DNA from: Burkholderiaceae bacterium
GTDB lineage: Bacteria > Pseudomonadota > Gammaproteobacteria > Burkholderiales > Burkholderiaceae
Reading direction: 5' to 3'
NCBI GenBank assembly: GCA_947374315.1
Contig: CANCBK010000055.1
Location: 1-11,550 of the forward strand
DNA length: 11,550 nt
The position numbers were made by a program, and so were the translations under genes. Below are positions 7,444 to 11,550 of the stretch, in pieces (the first letter of the stretch is position 1; every line of letters begins with the position of its first letter). The notes under the pieces were generated by a model. It did not search any database, was not told the DNA's origin, and was given only the letters and a program-made list of their open reading frames with translations.

Positions 7444-8513
7444 GCACCAACCTTGGTGATGATGTCTTTTGCAGCTTTTATGAAAGCATCATCACTATCG
7501 TTATCAAGATAAACATAGTGATCATCTCGATAAGCTGGAAAATTACGCACGATTGAAGATTGGTATGAGGGGTCGTAATGCATTACTAGCAGCTCTTCAA
7601 CGAGGCTCTCAAACTCTCCCGCATCAATGGCTTCATCCCATTTATCAATTTGGACTTTTCCGTAGCGCGAAGTCAGTAAACCTAGCTTTGTCTTGAAGCT
7701 AATGGGGTCGACCAGGAAATGGCGATACTCTCGCAATAACCAAGATACCCGAGTGCTAGTGCTAGAGCGCAGCTCAATGCATTTTCCATTACGGATAGAT
7801 TCCATTAGCGCATCGGGAATGTGCAGACCCCCTACTTTCTTACTTTCAGATTCAACAAAAACACTTTTAGAGTGATCAAGCGAGTTCAAAGCATTCCACA
7901 GTTTCGTTTCAAAGCCTTTTTGTGAAGGTTGCTCAATATCTGGTTCATTACCCAATACTGAGCCTCGATGAATCGCCAGCGCCTCTAGATCGAGAACTTG
8001 TCCACCTAGCAATTCAATCTCTTGCAGAATGCGGGTCTTGCCACTGCCCGTCATGCCGCAAATGACTTGGAAAGAGAAATCTTTCGCCGATTGATCAAGC
8101 CCATCAATCACCAGACGTCTAAAACCTTGATAACCACTCTCTAGTTGCATTGCCTTCCAGCCTATGCGATTCAACACATGGGTAAAGGCCCCGCTCCTCT
8201 CACCACCGCGCCAACAGTAGATCAACGGCTTCCATTCGCGAGGAAAATCTATCAGAGAATTCTCTAAGTGTTTGGCAATATTTCGAGAAACAAATGCGGC
8301 CCCTAGTTTCTTGGCAGCAAAGGGGGAAACTTGTTTATAGAGAGTACCGATCTCAATCCGCTCTTCATTGCTTAAGACGGGGAGATTAATGGCGCCTGGA
8401 ATGTGATCCAAAGAAAATTCGGCCGGGGATCGCACATCGATAATGGCATCAAATCCATGGAGTGATGAAGAGAGCTTTTCAATATTGAAAATGTGTGGAT
8501 TACTAAGTTGCAA
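7440..8513 (-). CDS. mnmH: tRNA 2-selenouridine synthase (MnmH/SelU)
   Basis: The 357-residue cytosolic enzyme converts 2-thiouridine at wobble position 34 of tRNA-Lys, -Glu and -Gln to 2-selenouridine with selenophosphate, through a geranylated intermediate. The N-terminal rhodanese domain (about 10-135) has [10 protein letters not shown] and HIPGAINLP, the [14 protein letters not shown] segment, and the active-site loop [10 protein letters not shown] with catalytic C100, corresponding to E. coli Cys97. The C-terminal P-loop domain starts with Walker A GMTGSGKT (153-160) and continues through the conserved [10 protein letters not shown] and the LLTSRYG block. Length matches the family (about 360). 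The start is a TTG with AGGA 7 bases upstream, overlapping the thioesterase stop, so it is probably co-transcribed with that gene. Activity needs SelD, which is not in the window. Confidence 0.95.
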   Translation of the reverse strand: MQLSNPHIFNIEKLSSSLHGFDAIIDVRSPAEFSLDHIPGAINLPVLSNEERIEIGTLYKQVSPFAAKKLGAAFVSRNIAKHLENSLIDFPREWKPLIYCWRGGERSGAFTHVLNRIGWKAMQLESGYQGFRRLVIDGLDQSAKDFSFQVICGMTGSGKTRILQEIELLGGQVLDLEALAIHRGSVLGNEPDIEQPSQKGFETKLWNALNSLDHSKSVFVESESKKVGGLHIPDALMESIRNGKCIELRSSTSTRVSWLLREYRHFLVDPISFKTKLGLLTSRYGKVQIDKWDEAIDAGEFESLVEELLVMHYDPSYQSSIVRNFPAYRDDHYVYLDNDSDDAFIKAAKDIITKVGA

Positions 8514-8520
8514 AAAAATA

Positions 8521-8524
8521 TCCT
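8521..8524 (-). promoter_or_regulatory. Ribosome binding site of mnmH
   Basis: Reading the minus strand, AGGA sits 7 bases before the TTG at 8511-8513 and overlaps the TAG stop of the thioesterase gene. It decides the rare TTG start of mnmH, since no ATG lies between that stop and the rhodanese domain, and it implies translational coupling. Confidence 0.6.
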
Positions 8525-8942
8525 AGCGTAATTTACTAGTCACGTGATCAGGCCAAGGCATAGATTTACCAGTCCTAAGATCAACCCACACCATCGTAGC
8601 TCCACCAACAGCGGCCATGGTTCCTGGCTCGGTAGTCAGGGCCATAGTGGTATAGACATCCAGACTTGACCTACCGATGTTGCCAATATAAGTTTTTAAA
8701 ATCAACTCACCCGGATAAGTTAGCTGCTGAAGAAAATTGCAAAAGCCATTGATCATCAACATTGATTCGTCGCCAGGGGCAACGTTGTAGCCAAGAGAGG
8801 TAATCCACTCAACCCTGGCCTGCTCCATGTAGCGAAAGTAAACCGTATTGTTGACATGCCCATAGGCATCCATATCACCCCAACGAATCGGCATATTCAT
8901 CTGATGAACAAACTTTTTCTCCGCTGGAATCTCAATGCGCAT
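8523..8942 (-). CDS. Acyl-CoA thioesterase, hotdog fold (4HBT/YbgC-FadM-like)
   Basis: The 139-residue single-domain hotdog thioesterase probably hydrolyses acyl-CoA or another acyl thioester in the cytosol. The diagnostic motif RWGDMDAYGHVNN followed by YFRYMEQAR matches the 4-hydroxybenzoyl-CoA thioesterase/YbgC class. The second aspartate of GDMD (residue 25 from this start) is in the catalytic position. LTYPGELILKTYIGNIGRSSLD is the usual central strand segment. I use the ATG at 8940-8942; an in-frame TTG two codons earlier (8946-8948) is equally possible, since neither has a clear Shine-Dalgarno sequence. The substrate cannot be read from the sequence. It sits 18 bases after the DUF442 gene and 9 bases before mnmH, inside a run of sulfur-related genes. 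Confidence 0.88.
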   Translation of the reverse strand: MRIEIPAEKKFVHQMNMPIRWGDMDAYGHVNNTVYFRYMEQARVEWITSLGYNVAPGDESMLMINGFCNFLQQLTYPGELILKTYIGNIGRSSLDVYTTMALTTEPGTMAAVGGATMVWVDLRTGKSMPWPDHVTSKLR

Positions 8943-8960
8943 GGTCAATTGCTAAATGAA

Positions 8961-9305
8961 TTAGCGAACTTGCAAAGCCATTTGATACAGATTGGTAGAT
9001 CTCGTGCCAGAGCGACAAAATGCCAAAATGGGGCCAGGCATAGTTTTCAGTAAACGCGCCATCTCTACCACCTGGTCTTGAGTAAATGCACCAGGAATGA
9101 CAGGCAAATATGCATAGTTCAAACCAAGGGCCTCAGCTTGCGCCTGAATTTGAGCGCTAGTAGGCTGGTCAGGACCACCTTCAAAATCAGGTCGATTGTT
9201 GATCACGCTCTTGTAACCTTGCTTGGCAATATCAGCTAAGTGACCTGGATCAATCTGGCCAAGGGTTCCAAATTGATCGTTATGGCAAGAAATAGGAAGG
9301 CTCAT
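8961..9305 (-). CDS. DUF442/TIGR01244 family putative sulfurtransferase (stand-alone Blh-type phosphatase-fold domain)
   Basis: The 114-residue protein matches the domain called beta-lactamase hydrolase-like (DUF442), which has a dual-specificity phosphatase fold and is often named TIGR01244 sulfurtransferase. Visible features are GQIDPGHLADIAKQGYKSVINNRPD, the LPVIPGAFT segment, and the active loop FCRSGTRS with C97 and R102. The loop is C-x4-R, one residue shorter than the phosphatase C-x5-R and the size of a rhodanese loop, which favours persulfide transfer over phosphatase action (inference). In Xylella and Agrobacterium Blh this domain is fused to a sulfur dioxygenase; here it stands alone. 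A good Shine-Dalgarno AGAGG (plus 9311-9315) lies 5 bases before the ATG. Upstream are the split YeeE/YedE genes, with a 60-base gap. Confidence 0.88.
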   Translation of the reverse strand: MSLPISCHNDQFGTLGQIDPGHLADIAKQGYKSVINNRPDFEGGPDQPTSAQIQAQAEALGLNYAYLPVIPGAFTQDQVVEMARLLKTMPGPILAFCRSGTRSTNLYQMALQVR

Positions 9306-9357
9306 CTAGACCTCTAAAATGTAATAAGAATGTAAAAAACTGATACAAGTGATTCTA

Positions 9358-9374
9358 AAGCAGGCCTACTGCTT
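9358..9374 (-). terminator. Small hairpin at the end of the DUF6691 gene (possible attenuator)
   Basis: On the minus strand AAGCAG (plus 9369-9374) and CTGCTT (plus 9358-9363) form a 6-base-pair stem around a 5-base loop that contains the DUF6691 stop codon. Only a short TTTAG follows, so full termination is doubtful. It could reduce read-through or stabilise the upstream transcript. Confidence 0.25.
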
Positions 9375-9800
9375 ATGACCCATAAAGAAGCGGTTGCAAA
9401 GCGCCATACCAGAAAGCATTGCTAGCACAAATACCAGCGCCTTGAGATGACCAGACCCAATCGCCACGATCGCTGGGCCCGGACAAAAGCCGGCAATGCC
9501 CCAGCCCGCCCCAAAGATGAGGCTACCAATAACCAGTGGTTTTGAAATATCTCGCCTTGTTGGAATATGCAATGCCCCTCCAAAAAAAGCTTCGGTTCTT
9601 TTGGAGGCTAAATAAAAGCCACCTAAACCCACGATCACTGCGCCACCCATGACAAAGATCAGAGATGGATCCCAGCTTCCGGTGATATCAAGAAAATTAA
9701 GCACTTTCTGTGGATTGCTCATGCCTGAAATAATGAGACCCAATCCAAAGAGGACGCCAATCAAATATTGGCTATACAAACTGAAATATTTTCTCATCAT
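9366..9800 (-). CDS. DUF6691 (YeeE/YedE half-length) membrane protein, PmpB-like
   Basis: The 144-residue inner-membrane protein has about four hydrophobic helices. It is the second half of a split YeeE/YedE-type transporter, the family that includes the thiosulfate importer TsuA. Its marks are LIGVLFGLGLIISGMSNPQKVLNFLDITGSWDPSL in overlapping pieces near residues 13-46, and the GFCPGPA motif with C106 in the C-terminal helical hairpin, where the family's sulfur-handling cysteine lies. The start follows the partner gene's TAA with no gap (TAAATG), so the two are almost certainly coupled and likely form a heteromer. An alternative start is the next ATG (9797). The pair resembles the PmpA/PmpB permeases found in BigR-type sulfide-response operons, but neither BigR nor a sulfur dioxygenase is visible here. 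Confidence 0.88.
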   Translation of the reverse strand: MMRKYFSLYSQYLIGVLFGLGLIISGMSNPQKVLNFLDITGSWDPSLIFVMGGAVIVGLGGFYLASKRTEAFFGGALHIPTRRDISKPLVIGSLIFGAGWGIAGFCPGPAIVAIGSGHLKALVFVLAMLSGMALCNRFFMGHKQ

Positions 9801-10238
9801 TTATAGGCCCAGTAGATGGCGAATCACATAAACCATTGCAAACCCGGAAAACATAAAAGAGAGGGTTGCCACTAGCGATCTTGGTGACAGTCGAGAAAGG
9901 CCGCAAATACCGTGACCACTCGTGCAACCAGAACCGTACTGCGCACCAAAACCCACCAATAAACCTGCGATGATGATGGCAAGCCAGTCAGCATCGATAA
10001 CGACACTGGAATGCAGATCAAAAAATAAGGCTGCCCAAAATGGCGCACTAAGCACACCAAACACTAGAACTAGGCGCCAATTTGAATCTCCCGCCTTTGG
10101 ATTTAGCAAGCCAGAAACAATCCCACTAATACCTAAAATACGGCCATGTAAAAGTACATACAAAGCAGCAGCTGTGCCCAAGATCATTCCGCCTAATAAT
10201 GATGGACCCGGGGTGAATGCCAACCAATCAATCTGCAT
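9801..10238 (-). CDS. YeeE/YedE half-length membrane protein, PmpA-like
   Basis: The 145-residue inner-membrane protein has about four hydrophobic helices and is the first half of the split transporter completed by the adjacent DUF6691 gene. The hallmark is the [20 protein letters not shown] block (residues 102-121), with C105 and C112 and the positively charged turn typical of the family. The frame is open up to 10400, but those extra 54 residues overlap the upstream YeeE/YedE gene in another frame and look like a shadow of it. The ATG at 10236-10238, followed by the normal N-terminus [11 protein letters not shown], is therefore chosen; a weak GGATAA lies upstream. It starts 23 bases after the full-length YeeE/YedE gene. 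Transport of thiosulfate or a related sulfur or selenium species is inference from the family. Confidence 0.88.
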   Translation of the reverse strand: MQIDWLAFTPGPSLLGGMILGTAAALYVLLHGRILGISGIVSGLLNPKAGDSNWRLVLVFGVLSAPFWAALFFDLHSSVVIDADWLAIIIAGLLVGFGAQYGSGCTSGHGICGLSRLSPRSLVATLSFMFSGFAMVYVIRHLLGL

Positions 10239-10261
10239 ATTTATCCAATGTCTTATAAAAA

Positions 10262-11383
10262 TTAACCACAGGGATTTGGAGCAAGGCGTACCTGTAAGTA
10301 ACGCAATGCTAAGTAGGCGCCGAAAATAAAACCTGGTAGTGCAAGCAAGGATCCAACTGCTAATGTAGATATTCCACTCAAGCCTTGGCCAACAGTGCAA
10401 CCCAATGCAGTAACACCACCGAAGCCCATGAGGGTGCCGCCTACTAGATGGTTGGCAGTATCTTCAGCATTACGAAAACTTTCCCACCGGAATGATTTAG
10501 TTGCTAATGCTACAAAGGCTGAACCGGAAATCATCCCCATCACGGCAGCAATCCCAACAGTGATTACCTTCGAGGTGTCGCTATACATCATCAACCAATC
10601 TAAGGAGTATGCAAAAGGAGCAACAAATGAAAGGCTTTCCATTCGACCTGAGTTCGTAACAAGAAAAGCCTCTTCCAGAGTATTGGGATCCTCTGCCACA
10701 TAACCTAAGCTTCCAGAGATCCACCAGACTGCACAAATCGCCAAACCAACAAAGACCCCCGCAAACAGATTCTCGCCCGTCCAAAAAGCTTTATTAGCCA
10801 ATGCATAGGATATGAATGCGAAGCCAATCAGCAAACCTAAGGCAAGGTGCAAATTGTTACGGGCAATACCAGTGATTGAGCTAAGAATGCTTGGTAAATC
10901 CTGAGGAGTATTGAGGGCGATGTATACAGAATCTAAGGTGTTAATGCGAATAACACCGAGGAAGCCTTTCATTGTCATATAAGCAGAAAGCCCGAGAACC
11001 AAAAATACAATCACAGACTTGAGATTCCCTCCGCCTATGCGAATAAGCGTCTTGCTTCCACAGCCCGAGGCCAAAACCATTCCAAAGCCAAATAACGTGC
11101 TACCAACGATAGTGGAAAGCCATAAGAATTTACTGCTTGTGTAGATACTCTTCAGAGGATCAATAATTCCAAAATAAGACATCAAAGTAAAGCCAACGAT
11201 CGCCACACCAATGGCCAAAAACCATTGCTTTAAACGATCCCAGCTAGACATAATGAAGACATCTGAAACTGCGCCCATGCTGCAAAACCCTGTTTTCTGC
11301 ATGACCGCACCAAGCAAGAAGGTAACGGCAAATGTCGCCAGTAAAACAGTTCTGCTGAGAGAGGGAATATCTACTGCATCCAT
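10262..11383 (-). CDS. Full-length YeeE/YedE family transporter (TsuA-like)
   Basis: The 373-residue polytopic inner-membrane protein has about nine to ten helices in two homologous halves, each with the small-residue/cysteine motifs of the YeeE/YedE family. Bacterial members import thiosulfate (TsuA), and relatives are proposed selenium transporters. Motifs include [11 protein letters not shown] (C34), [22 protein letters not shown] split near 98-119 (C108) and [18 protein letters not shown] (C329), the likely sulfur-relay cysteines. C217 lies in a helix. A further cysteine, C372, lies in the last three residues (PCG), outside the membrane core. Length agrees with other full-length family members. 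The ATG at 11381-11383 has no strong Shine-Dalgarno sequence, and an unidentified gene ends 23 bases upstream. Substrate is not decided by sequence. Confidence 0.9.
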   Translation of the reverse strand: MDAVDIPSLSRTVLLATFAVTFLLGAVMQKTGFCSMGAVSDVFIMSSWDRLKQWFLAIGVAIVGFTLMSYFGIIDPLKSIYTSSKFLWLSTIVGSTLFGFGMVLASGCGSKTLIRIGGGNLKSVIVFLVLGLSAYMTMKGFLGVIRINTLDSVYIALNTPQDLPSILSSITGIARNNLHLALGLLIGFAFISYALANKAFWTGENLFAGVFVGLAICAVWWISGSLGYVAEDPNTLEEAFLVTNSGRMESLSFVAPFAYSLDWLMMYSDTSKVITVGIAAVMGMISGSAFVALATKSFRWESFRNAEDTANHLVGGTLMGFGGVTALGCTVGQGLSGISTLAVGSLLALPGFIFGAYLALRYLQVRLAPNPCG

Positions 11384-11406
11384 AATTGAAATTCTTTAGC
11401 TGATAA

Positions 11407-11550
11407 TTATTTAAATTTATAAAACTGTTTGTTGAGAAAGGCGGTTAAGTCAGCCTCATCCTCGGGAAAGAGATCAAGACGTAGTTCTGTATTACAAATT
11501 GCAATCATTGACATCAAGCCTTGTAAATTTTTTACCTTGCCATCGCTACG
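11407..11550 (-). CDS. Unidentified protein, C-terminal 47 residues (5' end outside window)
   Basis: An open frame enters from the right edge and ends at TAA (plus 11407-11409), 23 bases before the YeeE/YedE start, so it is probably the upstream member of the same operon. The tail shows NLQGLMSMIAICN, LFPEDEADL and LNKQFYKFK. A helix with a Cys-Asn, then PEDE, then a closing helix ending in an aromatic-rich basic tail reminds me of the C-termini of some c-type cytochromes found with sulfur-oxidation genes, but no CxxCH haem motif is in the visible part and I would not name it on this basis. Codon use looks native. The rest of the gene would settle it. Confidence 0.6.
   Translation of the reverse strand, partial: RSDGKVKNLQGLMSMIAICNTELRLDLFPEDEADLTAFLNKQFYKFK

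Noticed and set aside
9922..10329. Plus-strand 135-codon open frame opposite the YeeE/YedE genes
   Set aside because: The opposite strand carries clear family motifs with natural gene spacing; this frame is Pro/Lys/Asn-rich with no recognisable domain.
10239..10400. Possible 54-residue N-terminal extension of the PmpA-like protein
   Set aside because: It overlaps the end of the upstream YeeE/YedE gene in another frame, has no membrane-family character, and the normal family N-terminus begins at the ATG at 10236-10238.
8961..11383. BigR-type sulfide-responsive operon
   Set aside because: The split YeeE/YedE pair and DUF442 domain fit such operons, but no ArsR-type regulator, sulfur dioxygenase domain or SulP gene is in the window, so I do not make the call.
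1..11550. CRISPR arrays, insertion sequences, tRNA genes, phage or defence genes
   Set aside because: I saw no regularly spaced repeats, no transposase or integrase motifs, and no tRNA-like cloverleaf in the short intergenic gaps; the genes are core metabolic and housekeeping types.

Overview
The window (about 45% G+C by eye) is dense, ordinary bacterial chromosome from a Gram-negative proteobacterium. The neighbour set msrB, yciB/ispZ, bolA, a periplasmic parvulin-type isomerase and gloA, followed by a FemAB-like/DUF1289 pair, together with the individual protein sequences, fits a small-genome betaproteobacterium of the Burkholderiaceae. My best guess is Polynucleobacter or a close relative. 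This is recognition from memory, not a database result.

Layout. (1) Positions 1-1835, plus strand: the tail of msrB, then yciB overlapping a bolA-family gene by 4 bases, then a secreted PpiC-type peptidyl-prolyl isomerase closed by a clear hairpin terminator near 1853-1882. (2) Positions 1924-3753, plus strand: gloA, a DUF482/FemAB-like acyltransferase with a TTG start, and a small DUF1289 four-cysteine protein. (3) Positions 3750-6169, minus strand: a YbiT-type ABC-F ATPase, convergent with the DUF1289 gene, and a YhhQ-type queuosine precursor transporter. (4) Positions 6265-7443, plus strand: a glutaryl-CoA dehydrogenase-type acyl-CoA dehydrogenase, divergent from yhhQ. (5) Positions 7440-11550, minus strand: seven closely spaced genes read right to left. 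They are an unidentified gene cut by the window edge, a full-length YeeE/YedE membrane protein, a pair of half-length YeeE/YedE proteins, a DUF442 (TIGR01244-type) putative sulfurtransferase, a hotdog-fold thioesterase, and the tRNA 2-selenouridine synthase mnmH/selU.

The most interesting part is region 5. Three membrane proteins of a family known for thiosulfate import, and proposed for selenium transport, lie upstream of a cysteine-dependent sulfurtransferase-like protein and of the enzyme that exchanges sulfur for selenium in wobble uridine. The gene spacing is compatible with one transcript, which suggests (inference) a sulfur- or selenium-handling operon. The queuosine transporter gene, also concerned with wobble-base modification, is about 1.3 kb beyond mnmH, on the other side of gcdH. 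Both convergent gene pairs in the window overlap by exactly four bases at a palindromic stop/stop tetranucleotide.

I saw no tRNA or rRNA genes, insertion sequences, CRISPR arrays or phage genes. No gene-free stretch exceeds about 110 bases. The rest of the window reads as core housekeeping sequence.
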